From: Priapulus caudatus
Taxonomy: Eukaryota; Priapulida; Priapulimorpha; Priapulimorphida; Priapulidae
Assembly (NCBI RefSeq): GCF_000485595.1
Contig: NW_014577160.1
Coordinates: 439,128 to 477,310, forward strand
DNA length: 38,183 nt
Direction of reading: 5' to 3'
Shown piece after piece: positions 20,621-32,078 of the stretch; the stretch's first letter is position 1, and each line of letters begins with the position of its first letter. The translations under genes were made by a program, and so were the position numbers. Below the pieces are notes generated by a model. It saw only the letters and a list, made by a program, of their open reading frames with translations, searched no databases and was not told the origin of the DNA.

Positions 20621-23509
20621 ATTTAATGCTCCTAACAATAAATCGCCCGGATCTATCCGCTTCTTCTTCTGAACCAGAAGAGCCCCGTGAGGAATACTTT
20701 CCTCAATCAGGCAATGATTGGAGGGCGACCGACCATATTTAAGCCAAAAACAATTGCACAGAAAAAACGCGACAAATACGTGCAAAAAAAAACAAACGAA
20801 CAGATTTCGGTCAAAGTCAGCGTTTACAACCCCATAGTCCGTGAAGTTGGTAGGGTTAGGGTAGGGTTTTTAAACCTGGGTTGTCAATAGATTTGGCGCC
20901 ATATTTTGCGCTCCGCAAAAAAATACTAGCGCTCAGCCAGAAAAGTTAACAATAAACGAGCAATCCTAGCGCACTCGCCTATACACTGCACGGCAGAAAA
21001 GTCACGACACGAATCCTAGAACAGCAACGAGTCGTCTCACTAATCGCTCAAAATCAGCCGCATCGCATGAATGCCGAAACGCAAGCCAAAATTAGCAGCC
21101 ATAACAAGCAGAAAGTAGCAGAAAAGCAGTAACCCCCAAAAACTCCCGGGCGCATCCGCGTAGCCCAGCTAGTATATATAACTTTATTCTATTTATAAAT
21201 ATGAAAGAGATAAGAACAGATAGAAGAGAGGGCAGTGAGAGAGGGAGAGAAAGTGGGGAGCTCTCCTCCTTGAAAGGAAGCCGGAGCGACACGATAAGCT
21301 ACTGGACAAGTTTAGCAAGACAGACAGACAGGCAGGCAGTCAGTCACGGCAGAACCTTGATCCTAATGCGTACTGTATATAACGTAGAATAAACACAGTA
21401 TTAAACATTGGCGATGGTGCATCCCATAAAATCAATTATTTTACCCTACGGATATTTTTTCGGCAGGTATGACTCGCCAGTCGCAATAAAGCGGCAATCC
21501 CAAACGACGGCCTAAGCGTGTGCGTAAGTGCGTGTGTGCGCCCGCACGTTGGTAACAAATTAGGCCAAAGTGTCATGCCATTTTTAAGCCAGCAGTCTAT
21601 CCTCATTATTGTAGGTGCAGTAACCTCAGACTGAGCCTAACCGACCACTGTTGGATTTAGAGACGCTGTTTTATTGGGAAGAACGTACAAAGATTGTAAA
21701 ATGGCGAAATAAACAACTTTGCGGCGATGTTTTCGGCCTCTGGTCATTTCCCAATTAACTAAGCACTCACCTGTGGACTCTAGATACGCCGTGTATATAT
21801 CTGGCAAGACACGACGATGAACCAGATTGAAAACGTAAATAAAGGATTTGCTATGTTTCAGCTATCATGGTCATTTCTAAGGAAAACATCCACACACAGA
21901 ACAAATACCACCACACTCAATAACGCAAGAGTCGTACCGACGCATTAATATACTGTTATATTATAAAACATAATATACATTACCGCATAGTCATGGCTGT
22001 AGGGCTATACTAAGGGTTGTTTGGTGCAGCATTCTTCTACAAGTACCAATATATGGTCCCAGAGGTAGCTTATACCGCATAGCTAATTCACGATCTGCTG
22101 CTGGCGGGCTCAAGAAGGGCGCCCCTGGGCCGCGCAACTTGGGCCAAATCCAAACATTGCCACGTCATCAGATCTAAAGATCAAAGGTAGTTCGTCGCAA
22201 AAGGGAAAGGCATATATGCATAAAATGTTTATATATTAGGTTTCTTGGGTCCACGAGAAAAATCATGATTATGATGTTCTTACATCCGATGATTGAGGTT
22301 TCTTTGGGCTGTTAAGCAATGTTCAATCCAATACTGGCTGCCATACGGGCAAAATGCCGTGATGTGTATATCTTAGATTTTCTAATCTCATTTCTGATCT
22401 TTGGTGGGAATGTAATGTTGGGATGGAAACATAATTTGAGCTTATCAAATTATAAGCATGCCCACATGAAACTACTGACATACCATTATTTGTAAGAAAT
22501 ACTAAAAGACAATATGATTTAAGTACCTAAACTTATGTCTTAGTACAATTTTTATTCTACGACAAGCTCAACATGGTAGACAATGTGGAATCATCGGCTC
22601 ACACAAGAATTATAATTGACTTGATTTGTCTATTCCATATTAGTCCATTTATTCACTAACATGTATGTTTAGGTTATACAAGTTACACGTTACACAGTTG
22701 TGTATAAAGAAACAAATACAACAGCAATGTAGGCTTTCCGATTGCGAATCATTGGCTTTAGAATGAATTACTCGCATGGTTTGTGTCGCAGTTATATAAT
22801 CAGTAAGTTGACTGGGCACAACATGCAGTGACTCTCGATATAGTATGGCCGTGCCAAGGGCTCGAATCTATACCAGAACGGCAACCGACCGGCAATTGCA
22901 GTCGTGCCCGCTAATCAATCGCGCGTACTGCCCCTGAAACATCAACCCGACCGCGATCGCATTCCAGCCTGCCTGCCTCTTTTGTGTAATTGCCGTCGGT
23001 GTCTTAATCTACTGCCGCTAGTTTTGTTTTTTAGTCGAATCAACATGAACATCTGCTGCGCGTCGCGGCATGTTAAGTTGCAATATTGATGAGGCTACAA
23101 CCCGCTAGTGCGAGGAGGGACCTAAAACACATGCGGATAATTATTTGCTCCTGATAGCGGTCATAGTAAAATTCTTGTTAGCTGTACTTACATCTAGCAG
23201 AGGTGGTACAGGGGTCAAATGTACGCGTGTACAGCTGTACATGGGGCATATTGTTCTTGCTACCATTAAACGCAAGAACGATGTTGATGTACTAACTTTG
23301 ATTATAAGTTTCCCTTTATTTACAAAAAGTGCCTTGGTGGCCCTTCTCAAACTTGAGAGCTTGCCTTCTGGTGCCTTTCATATTTTAGAGAAATAATTCA
23401 CAAGGCGATATTCTCCACATGCCGCCTAAAAAACAATGTGTGGCCTTGCCCTTCTCGTCGCTTAATTCGAGCCCTGGCCTGTGCCCATACATTTTAGCAT
23501 TAAGTTACA
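20621..23509. other. No gene seen
   Basis: Many short frames with no recognisable motif. There is a GA-rich patch with ACAG/GGCAG runs at 21200-21345. Nothing structured was noticed at 21500-23500. Confidence 0.35.
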
Positions 23510-24140
23510 CTAGTCTTTGCTGTCAACGTTGTTGCTACATCCGCTCTCGCATTTGCAGAGCATCGTGCACCTGACACCGGCGCGATTGCACTTGCTCCTT
23601 CCTGTGCATGACTTGAGGCAGCTGCAGTGCAGCAGAAGGGTGCATGCTTCTGAAGCGTCACGAAGTGTAGTCCATAGCGGCTGCCAGGCACCCGTACCAT
23701 CTTTTTGCCAGCCCCACTCACTGAAGTCGGGAATTCGTTGCTGCACTGTGGTAGACTGATTCCAGTAGAAGCTGGCCTGAAGTAGCGCTCGTTTGACATG
23801 CTGGAACAGTGCTGCTTGTGTAGGTGGGAGGTTCTCCAACATTCTGCTTCCAGTGGTGAATAGGCGATGCCGGGCCTCGTTGACACCATCTGCACCACAT
23901 CCCTTGCTGCACATGAGAACAACTAGGCATTCGATCCGCTGCATATGTATCGACTTGAGAGTGAAGACATCAGGGTTTCGCGTGAGGGTCACCAATGTGT
24001 CGGTTAACTCTGGTAAGCTGGCCCATGCTGCCCAGGCAGTCTTCTTTCCACAACCAAAAAACTGTGATGTTGTATCGCACCCGGTTAGGCTGTGGAAGAG
24101 GGGTAGTGCGAAGGATTTTGAAGGACCAAGCTTGGTGAAG
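23510..24140 (-). pseudogene. C-terminal fragment of a mobile-element-type protein with GCDTTS motif and Cys-rich tail
   Basis: The open frame includes LPLFHSLTGCDTTSQFFG, GKKTAWAAW, LPPTQAALFQHVKRALLQASF, DFSEWGWQKDGTGAWQPLWT and a tail with spaced Cys residues (CSCLKSCTGRSKCNRAGVRC). I recognise this order from an uncharacterised family present in many copies in animal genomes. The GCD…G-x-GKK part recalls FEN/PIN-type nucleases, but that is only a hint. No start Met or N-terminal half was found on the minus strand above 24140. Just beyond that lies a long palindrome (24382-24899) that may have cut it. The C-terminal 200 residues are open. Confidence 0.55.
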
Positions 24141-24373
24141 GGCTTGTCACGGAATGGACTTGGACGGGAATGTCACGGTAATGTTTGCCGCTACCGAGGC
24201 CTACCCAGAGCTCTGATAGGCCGAGATTCTCAAAAAATCGGACTGCCAAAACAACAACATCGCTATCCACGGTTCGGATATCCAATATAACCCTCACCAA
24301 AATATAAAAAAGGTTATATGGGACAGAATTATTCGGTCTAGGCCTACCACTACCAGTACCACTACCAGGCATT

Positions 24374-24907
24374 GATCATCACACAGGCACTTAGACCGTT
24401 TCAATAATAAAATGATGGTTAATAAATACAACTTGTCAGTACTACTACTAGCCCTACCAGTACCAGTACCACTACCAGTAATAGTCTTAATGTTTGATTT
24501 GACCTAATAACTTCACTTCAACACCGTCCAATACACCGCTGCAACACAGCGCGCACGCCCTTGTGCATGCACTAATAGTAATACACAGTGATAGAGAGTG
24601 TATTACTCTCTATCACTTATCTTATATCTTATCTTATTATTATCTTATAGTTATATCTTATATCTTAGAGAGTGTATTACACTCTCTATCACTGTGTATT
24701 TGTGCATGCACAAGGGCGTGCGCCCTAGCTATGTGTTGCAGCGGTGTATTGGACGATGTTGAAGTGAAGTTATTAGGTCAAATCAAACATTAAGACTATT
24801 ACTGGTACTGGTACTGGTAGGGCTAGTAGTAGTACTGACAAGTTGTATTTATTAACCATCATTTTATTATTGAAACGGTCCAATTAATTAAGTGCCGTGG
24901 ATCATCA
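24374..24907. mobile_element. 518-bp giant palindrome with 8-bp target duplication
   Basis: The arms at about 24382-24620 and 24660-24899 are reverse complements over some 230 bp, including the tract with ACCAGTACC repeats. The loop is about 45 bp of TCTTATA repeats. The ends are CACAGGCACTTA and …TTAAGTGCCGTG. GATCATCA flanks both sides (24374-24381 and 24900-24907). The right arm has an extra ATTAATTG near its end. There is no ORF of note. Confidence 0.85.
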
Positions 24908-25241
24908 TGTCGTACAATTGTAACATTGTTCAAGTGGACTTGCATCATTAGTTAGACTTACGGTGTTAGGGAGAGGAAGTGTTAGAAGACGGGTTCAAAC
25001 CTCTCAGGCACTTTGTACATAACGCTGATACATATACTTTAGCATAATTAGCATTATTGATACACTCAGGACTGATAACATGCCAAAGTAATTTGACCGA
25101 TTTTTTGTTTACATGTCTGTTACTAAGCAATTTATGGATGCTCACTTTATACTCCGTATATGAGCACTCCAAACTCGTTCCAAAATGTACCGCTCATTTG
25201 CGGGGCGCCACCGTCCAATGAAATTTTAGCAGAAGGCAGAA

Positions 25242-25350
25242 AGGTGCGATATGATATGACTACTAGGCACTTTAATTTAATGAAATTTTTTTTTTGGGGG
25301 TTAGGGTTAGGTTTTTTTTAAGTGCCTAGTAGTCATATCATATCGCACCT
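25242..25350. repeat. Perfect 31-bp inverted repeat around a TTAGGG loop
   Basis: 25242-25272 (AGGTGCGATATGATATGACT…) is the exact reverse complement of 25320-25350. The 47-bp loop contains TTTTGGGGGTTAGGGTTAGG. The arms continue imperfectly for a further 6 bp (GCAGA). Confidence 0.9.
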
Positions 25351-25555
25351 ATCTGCTGGGTGCGACATTTTATGCCATTGGATTGAATTAATTTTATTTC
25401 TTGAACGGACACTCGAGGCATGGAAGAAATACATAGTTACATAATAAACATTGGAATCATGTATGGCAACATTTGACAAACAATTAAATAAACGGCAAAA
25501 TGAACAAATAACTATAGCACCCGGTGTCACCTGACACCATAGATACTTTACGTAC

Positions 25556-25903
25556 ATACTAAGGGGGTGTTGCTATCCCCCGGGCGTGGAGGGAGGGTCA
25601 CGTTATACAGTTGACGTATACTTCAAAATAATTAATCATCCGGTAACGCTAACTGCAACACCTCCAACGCTACCCATAACACTAAACATATATATCTCGG
25701 AGCGCTATATATAGGTATTGTGATCCACAAAAATTAATCTAGCTATGGTGTGGGGACAGATATCATGATGCAAAAAACCCTAACCCTATCCCTAACCCTA
25801 ACCCTAATCCTAACCCTGACCCTAACCCTAATCCTTACACTAGTGCTGCCACGTTGCGGTTACCTCCCTCCACGCCCGGGGGATAGCATTACCCCATACT
25901 AAG
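25556..25903. mobile_element. 332-bp MITE with perfect 8-bp target duplication
   Basis: TIRs of about 30 bp (GGGGTGTTGCTATCCCCCGG and complement, running on into the GTGGAGGGAGG part) occupy 25564-25895. ATACTAAG flanks both sides at 25556-25563 and 25896-25903. The inner sequence holds a CCCTAA-type telomere-like array at about 25777-25832. An 8-bp duplication fits hAT- or P-type transposition. Confidence 0.9.
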
Positions 25904-25910
25904 GTACTAG

Positions 25911-25953
25911 CACTGATCTCTATAATTATATGATTATATTATAGAGATCAGTG
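25911..25953. mobile_element. 43-bp palindrome, second copy of the CACTGATCTCTATAAT family
   Basis: CACTGATCTCTATAAT … ATTATAGAGATCAGTG, related to 11421-11491. It sits 7 bp outside the MITE ending at 25903. Confidence 0.75.
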
Positions 25954-26220
25954 GTGTGTTGTCGTTGAAAATGTATTACGTCATTACACTTTGCAGCATA
26001 TTAGAATATCTGCAAAATTAGGGCGGTTTTGCCCCATCGTCTGTCTTCTCACAGTAATTTGGAGAATAACTCAGATATTTTTTAGCCGAATAAAATACAA
26101 ACCTAATAACTGTCAGTAGACCCTAAAATAAATAATCATAACGTAAAACATCATATGTAACTATCCTTGCAGCACTCTCTTCCGCGCGCACCCCGCTCAT
26201 GCAGGTTAACTGAGGCTGAG

Positions 26221-26431
26221 AGGGTCTATGTCCCCCAGGGTATTGCCGGAACGTACCCTGGGTACGGTCCGATATACCGGAACGTACCCTGGTACTATGT
26301 AATATGCCGGACCGTACCTCGCCTACTCCACTAACGAGTCTAGGGAGTCGCCTACGCCTACTCCCTATCCCTAACCCTATCAAATAGTTACCAGGGTACG
26401 TTCCGGCAGTACCCTGGGGGACATAGACCCT
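26221..26431 (-). mobile_element. Inverted-repeat element, family M1, copy 3
   Basis: The TIR AGGGTCTATGTCCCCCAGGG and its complement enclose 211 bp. Compared with the copies at 2185 and 3043 the core is inverted (ACTAACGAGTCTAGGGAGTC), and the telomere-like run reads CCCTATCCCTAACCCTA. Confidence 0.85.
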
Positions 26432-26883
26432 ATTAGCTTAGCTGAGAGCTGCTCCCATCTCTCTCTCGTCATTACTCAGCTGAGATACGAGACACTACAC
26501 ACGCCGCCGTATCCTGGGTATTTGATCAGATGGTGCGAACACAGTCTTCTCTAATCACGCGCACTCAAATAAGCAAGTAAAGTGTTTGCGAAGTTGTTTT
26601 ATCAGTCGACAGTCTTCATATCAGCCAGTACCCATAGATTGGCGCGTTGTGCATGTTTGGTGATCGTGTTATATCAGTTATACTTTACCGTACACAACAC
26701 AACACAAGTTCAACGTGCAGATCTTCAAATGTGTACCTGCGTCATACAGACGTACATTCTAGTACGTGTACGCGGTGCTTGTTCCCAGACGCCTGTGGTT
26801 ACGTACATGGGGGCTGTGGGTTTGTATATACCACTCAGTCGTGGTTGTATATCGCTCCGTCGTGGGTGCGTTTAACCGTTGAT

Positions 26884-28005
26884 ATGACGCTGTCAACGCG
26901 GCTACACAGGCGCCCGCTCCTGCTGCTCGCTTGTTTTGCGATCTTCGCCGTCGTTGTCGCCAGCATCGGCTTCGGCCACCAGACGGCGCGCATCTTTGGT
27001 CACAATTCGCTGCTGAGGTTAGGGCGAGCGGGGAGTTCCAGACTCGTCTTGCACAGCAGCGGTCAACGCGACGTGGTTTCCGCTATGACAGCGCCCTCTG
27101 TGGCTAGTAACCGAAAGCAGGAAGCCAGCACACGCAAGCAGGGGAAAACCGAGACAGGGGGAGCCACGGTGCGGGAACAGACGCCGTGCAGCGGATATCC
27201 GGTGAAGTTTTTCGTCAACGACGACGTGCACACGTACCGGCCGTGCGAGCTGAGCTGCAGTAACGCCACCTATCTTCTCCTGCTCGGCTTCTCCGCCGCC
27301 AACGACACGTCGGCTCGCGCCGTCGTCAGAGACACCTGGGGGTCGGCGGCGCGCACGCGCGACGACGTCGCCATGGCGTTCATTGTCGGCGACCCACAAG
27401 ACGACAACGTCGCGTCGCTGCTGGACGACGAGGCGCGCGTTCACGGCGACGTCATACGCGCCGACTTCACCGACACCTACGGGAACTTGACGCGCAAGTC
27501 TCTCGCGGCGCTGCACGCCGCCAGCGCCCTCTGCCGGCCGGCGCGCTACGTCATGAAGGTCGACAGCGACGTGTTCGTCAACGTCCCCGGCCTGCTGCGC
27601 CACCTGGCGGCGAGCGACGGCGCGCGTCTGCTGCTCGGGTCCGTGCACGAGGGCGGGCGGCCCGTGCGCACGCGCGGCCACCGCTGGTACGTCGCGCGGG
27701 AGGCCTACGCGCCGCCGACGTACCCGCCGTACGTGCACGGACCCGGGTACGTGATGAGCGCTGACCTGCCGCCGCTGCTGTACGCTGCCTCGCGCTCGCT
27801 ACCAATATTCAACATGGAGGACATCTACGTTACAGGCATGCTGGCAGCGCGTGTCGGCGTGCGGGTGACGCACACGCCGCGCTTCTACGAGCAGCGACGC
27901 TGGGCACTGCGCTACGTCGGCAACCCGGCGTCGGCGCTCTACCTGCACAGCCTGTCGGCGGACGAGATACGGCGCGCGTGGCGCAACCTGGTGTCGAGGA
28001 CGTGA
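26884..28005 (+). CDS. Beta-1,3-galactosyl/N-acetylglucosaminyltransferase, GT31 family, intronless
   Basis: 373 residues from the Met at 26884. I prefer it over the upstream in-frame Met at 26647 because the chain then starts with a type II Golgi layout: RLHRR, then a membrane segment at residues 11-29, then a variable stem. Catalytic-domain motifs follow: RAVVRDTWG (145-153), DTYGNLTRKS (197-206), KVDSDVFVN (225-233, the metal-binding DxD), YPPYVHGPGYVMS (280-292) and EDIYVTGM (312-319). These define GT31 enzymes, which add Gal or GlcNAc in beta-1,3 linkage to glycans in the Golgi lumen. N-glycosylation sites are at N127, N140 and N201. It is complete and GC-rich, and many animal members are also single-exon. 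The acceptor cannot be told from sequence. Confidence 0.93.
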   Translation: MTLSTRLHRRPLLLLACFAIFAVVVASIGFGHQTARIFGHNSLLRLGRAGSSRLVLHSSGQRDVVSAMTAPSVASNRKQEASTRKQGKTETGGATVREQTPCSGYPVKFFVNDDVHTYRPCELSCSNATYLLLLGFSAANDTSARAVVRDTWGSAARTRDDVAMAFIVGDPQDDNVASLLDDEARVHGDVIRADFTDTYGNLTRKSLAALHAASALCRPARYVMKVDSDVFVNVPGLLRHLAASDGARLLLGSVHEGGRPVRTRGHRWYVAREAYAPPTYPPYVHGPGYVMSADLPPLLYAASRSLPIFNMEDIYVTGMLAARVGVRVTHTPRFYEQRRWALRYVGNPASALYLHSLSADEIRRAWRNLVSRT

Positions 28006-28925
28006 ACGAGCAAATTGCTTCGTGAGGAGTGGAGAGGGTATAGGGTGGTATATCGATATATAGACGATTGTTCGATGTTTGAACCTCGCTGCAATCAAAG
28101 TTGTGCATGTGGACAGTTACAGCAGCAGTCAGCGTTGGTAACCGCTTACTCTAGTGTGCGCGCACGCGCGTGTACGCATGTGTGAGTTTTACAAAAGAAT
28201 GTAGATGAATTGGAAATCAATGTTGTAGTAAAAAAAACTACAATTAATTAATCTAACAGAATTTATACTCGTGGCTTACATATTTTTAGTTGGTAAGGCA
28301 GTAACTGCAGCCAGCCCTGTGTGTACGCGCGCGCGTGCGTGCATGTGCACGTGTGCGTATGTACGGCCTGTAACCTTTGAATGATAATTTCTCGATATAG
28401 GTAATAAATAATACAACTGTTTACCGATGTATTAATCATATGCCATCTACCTCTATATGTTGTCTCAGATTGGGACTTTATACTCACATAATAGATGATG
28501 ATAATGATAAGACACATAACAAGGCCAAGCTACTGCAGCAACGCCCACACACAGCGCGTGGTCTAGTGAAGAAGATCAACACAACGAAAGCAAGACGAAC
28601 GTGTGGTTCGGATAAGTTTATTTAGTATGCAATAATATTAGTCATCCATCATTAGCACGACGTGCAATGAATTCGGCAGAAAAATCAATACACGGGTTCC
28701 AAGTACGGGGGCAGGAGTAACTCATACATTCTTTAAACATACTATTAACATCATTATTGCGTATTACATAGGTATATATGTGTATATAATACGAGCATAT
28801 ATACACATATATAATAATAATACACATGCATGTACGTATATTCTAGGCATAGTACGATTTCATAATTTTTTCATGCGATAGACTAACCCCTTAATAATGT
28901 AACGAGAGGAATAAAACTACTCTTA
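28006..28925. other. 3' flank of the glycosyltransferase gene
   Basis: No second gene was seen. A possible poly(A) signal AATAAA is at 28403-28408. A short GCGCGCGTG tract is at 28325-28345. Confidence 0.4.
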
Positions 28926-29025
28926 TAATGAACACCATCATCATCATCATCAACAACATCAGCATCAACATCAGCATCACCAATATCATCATCATCATCA
29001 TCATAAACATCGGCATCAGCGTTAA
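28926..29025. repeat. (ATC)n trinucleotide repeat, imperfect
   Basis: CATCATCATCATC with AACATCAGC interruptions over about 100 bp. Confidence 0.93.
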
Positions 29026-29318
29026 CCACTCATAATTCATCGTTCTACCATAATTCATCTAAGATCCCTCATTCACGACTGCTTACCCAGGAGGCGCTGA
29101 CGATGCAACTCAACCTGCGGTAGCGTCGACCATATTGCCAACTCAGTGGACGTTTGACCACAAAAGTAGCCATCCCACCCCTCACCCCTCTCACTAGGAG
29201 ACGTTTCCCTGCATAACGATCACACACCGACACAGAGATCAGTATCATAACGCAGACGAATTCCTTTCTCTCCTCCATGTTCTCGCAGGAATGATCTCGG
29301 CGACGGACTGCCACTGGA

Positions 29319-29395
29319 TGGCGCCACAACATCGACGTGCCACCAGGTGGCGCCACAATTCCGACGCACCTCTGGAATGTAGTGCCCTCTTGCGG
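29319..29395. promoter_or_regulatory. CTCF-like motif cluster
   Basis: CCACCAGGTGGCGCC at 29340-29354 and, on the other strand, CCGCAAGAGGGCACT at 29381-29395 each match the conserved CTCF core (CCASYAGRKGGCRSY) closely. ATGGCGCCAC at 29319 is a partial third. The cluster lies between the glycosyltransferase and MYRF-like genes, where an insulator would make sense. Binding is inferred. Confidence 0.4.
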
Positions 29396-30802
29396 CTGTC
29401 ACTTCAAACACTTGTCTATAAGATCATTCTCTTCATGCCGCCGCTTCTTCCCCTCCCAGTAATAGAATCTCCCATAAACTCATCACTATCATAATACACG
29501 CGAAAACAAAATATAAATCTTATATATCACTGCTTAATTGCTATATACAACACATCTCGTATAATATATATCTGTATATATCTATATATATATATATTCA
29601 ATCACGTAACTAAAAGTCCCCCCCCCTCTAATCGATAGCTTATCAGACGCACGGCAATAAGTACGAATCAAAGCAAAATCTCCTTTTGCATATGAGCCAG
29701 CAGGAGTCCGTCTAGTAACTAACCTTCCTAATATCAAATACAATATATACATACCAATAGGCTGATCATCTCTGAGCCTGCAAATAGAGCAAGTGCTTTC
29801 CCCAACTAGAGGAACTTGTAGCAGAAGCTGGAAGCACACGCTGCTGGCTGCACACACCCTACTGCCTCACTCACGTGCCAGCCCGCGCATGCGTTCACGC
29901 AACCCGAATCAAGTATCAAACCACACAGATGGCATATTGGCAAACACACAACACTCATTATATCTATTTATATATATATATATATATATCTATATATCTA
30001 TATATATATAATATATATCATCAGTTAGCATGATCAGTTCAGGTTTCATCTTTTTGTGCAGGAACACTAAAACCACTCCTCGTCAACATCTCTGTACATT
30101 CCCCACTTGTTTTCCCCCGAGCGCGTCGCCACGGCAACGGCTCGCGATACCGGCACCGCGCAGTCGAATTACAATGATCGTAGTATAAAAATTAAAACCT
30201 AAGCGCTTTAAATAGAGCAAAATATACATATAAAATATTCACTAGATATACAAGCGATAGAAACGAAACAATAACTGCGGCGCTACACCTCCGATTCCAT
30301 CCACAAACGAACGCTCCCTGCGACCGCGTCATCACGCCACCTGCACGAGCGCCATCTATAGCTGCAGCCACCAACGCTAACACCAGCTTCCTTCCCTCGC
30401 CGCCCAGCGCACGATGACGGACTCGAAAATAAAGACGCGCGCTTGTTTTTCTCGAACCGCGTTAACAATCCGGGGGGGACGGAACGGCGATCCGACGTTT
30501 TTCCCGCAGCGCTGCGTTTGGACCCAGCTAATGAGATCGGGCGAGGGCGACCATTCTATGCAGGTCGCATCTTCGTCACGGTCGACGCTCCTACGCGCTA
30601 AACTACTCGCTGGGCTCCGACACGCCCGCGATCAGGGGCGGGAGCTGATATCCGCAACCACGGCCGCACCGCCGCACGCCTCGTCGCCGCGGACAACGTG
30701 ACTCGACAGAAGAGTCGCGACCTCCACAGCAAACAGTTTTCTCGCGACTCAGAACTCCGCGCTGTGTCCGCTGGTGACCCCGCGCCATGAGTCTGCGCCC
30801 CA
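29396..30802. other. Intergenic, 3' of the MYRF-like gene; no gene seen
   Basis: TA-rich tracts at 29575-29600 and 29965-30020. A single X-box-like GTCGCCACGGCAAC is at 30127-30140. Further partial AGGTGGCG motifs lie near 30330. Confidence 0.4.
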
Positions 30803-30928
30803 CTAGGGCCACGTGCTTGATGGCGTCGTCGACGACAGAGCATCGATGTCCGAACAGACCCGGTAGAAGTGCAGGTTGTACTGCAGGAAGGCAGAGCCGA
30901 CCTCGCTCCTGAAGGCATCCGAGCACAG
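30803..30928 (-). CDS. MYRF terminal exon 8 with stop
   Basis: 126 bp encoding LCSDAFRSEVGSAFLQYNLH, FYRVCSDIDAL and a short tail ending STWP before TAG. Human-type MYRFs end shortly after the equivalent HFYRxC; here about 17 extra residues follow. Acceptor TTACTGCAG. Confidence 0.9.
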   Translation of the reverse strand: MCSDAFRSEVGSAFLQYNLHFYRVCSDIDALSSTTPSSTWP

Positions 30929-32042
30929 CTGCAGTAAAAACAAACGTGGCGATAAGCGTCGCTGACCGAAAATTCACACAAAGCGTCTCGATTTCCGACT
31001 CGGCCGCGAGCTTCATTCACGCGCTCGTCCCAATGGTTTTGCGAATCGGCTCGAATTTCCGAGTATAAAAAAGGGATGCGCAAGTGCCCTAAGCATTGTT
31101 TTGTCAAACTGCAAACAGCGCATAGTGTTACGACGCAGGCTATGCTTATCTTTCAGTAGTTTCACTCCTTTAGCAGAGAGATTCCCGGCGCAAACTTTCA
31201 TTCCATAGAGTTGACTTCCTCATGAACTGTTACTTCATGGCGTTTAAATTTTCTTCGAGTTTTTTTCACAGCTTTCTCTCTTACTCTATTCGAGTTTCAT
31301 CCATAAATGTTCTACAATTTGTTGTAGATGTCGTGCACATATATTGTATGTATATGTGTATACACAACACGTGCTTCTACTTATCATTGGCAAACATCCC
31401 GACACTGACCAACACGCGAAATCACATTTAAACACGATAACGAGGTGTAAATTCATTTGCTGCTGTTACTACGCCGCCGCTGCCGCCGACTACGGTGGCG
31501 CCACCTGACGTACCTGGGCGGCCGGTGTGTTCCTGGCGGCGACGCGGAACGTGTAGACGCTGCGCGTGTACTGTGGCGCCGCCACCAGCCACTTGTGCTG
31601 CGTCACGTCGGCGCCCGAGTTCAAGATGGCGTTCGTCTGCATGCTCGCGTGCACGCCCGTATCCGCGCAGCTGGCGCCCTCTGTCATCGAGAGCTCAGTG
31701 CAGAGCAGGACGTCGAATCCTGTCGTGACGCTGTAAACAACACTCACTCATTAGTTATTTCTCGTGTAAACATTGGACTCATTAGATATTAGTCACGTAA
31801 TCAACAGACTCACCAGACATACCTCCTGTAAACGATGGGCTTAGATATGAGTTATACAAAAAACAAGGGTCTCAGACATCATGGTTAGTAAACTGTGCCA
31901 AGGATGCTAAAACAAATTCATAGTAGCTCCACCAAAAAAATACAACAACAACAATAAAACAACAACAACAACAAAACAACAACAACAACAACAACAGCAC
32001 CACTAGCAACAAGAACAACAATAATAATGACAATAACAACAG

Positions 32043-32078
<36 letters not shown>

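Noticed and set aside
24960-25010. tRNA-like GGGTTCAAACC box
   Set aside because: No matching A box or acceptor stem at the right distance; the cloverleaf cannot be drawn.
26647-26883. Upstream in-frame Met of the glycosyltransferase frame
   Set aside because: The 79 extra residues have no motif and would place the signal-anchor far from the N-terminus; the Met at 26884 gives a normal type II protein.
27019-27738. 239-residue minus-strand open frame
   Set aside because: Exact antisense of the GC-rich glycosyltransferase gene; Arg/Val-rich with no motif, a shadow of the real frame.
31457-31792. 111-residue plus-strand frame
   Set aside because: Antisense shadow of MYRF exon 7.
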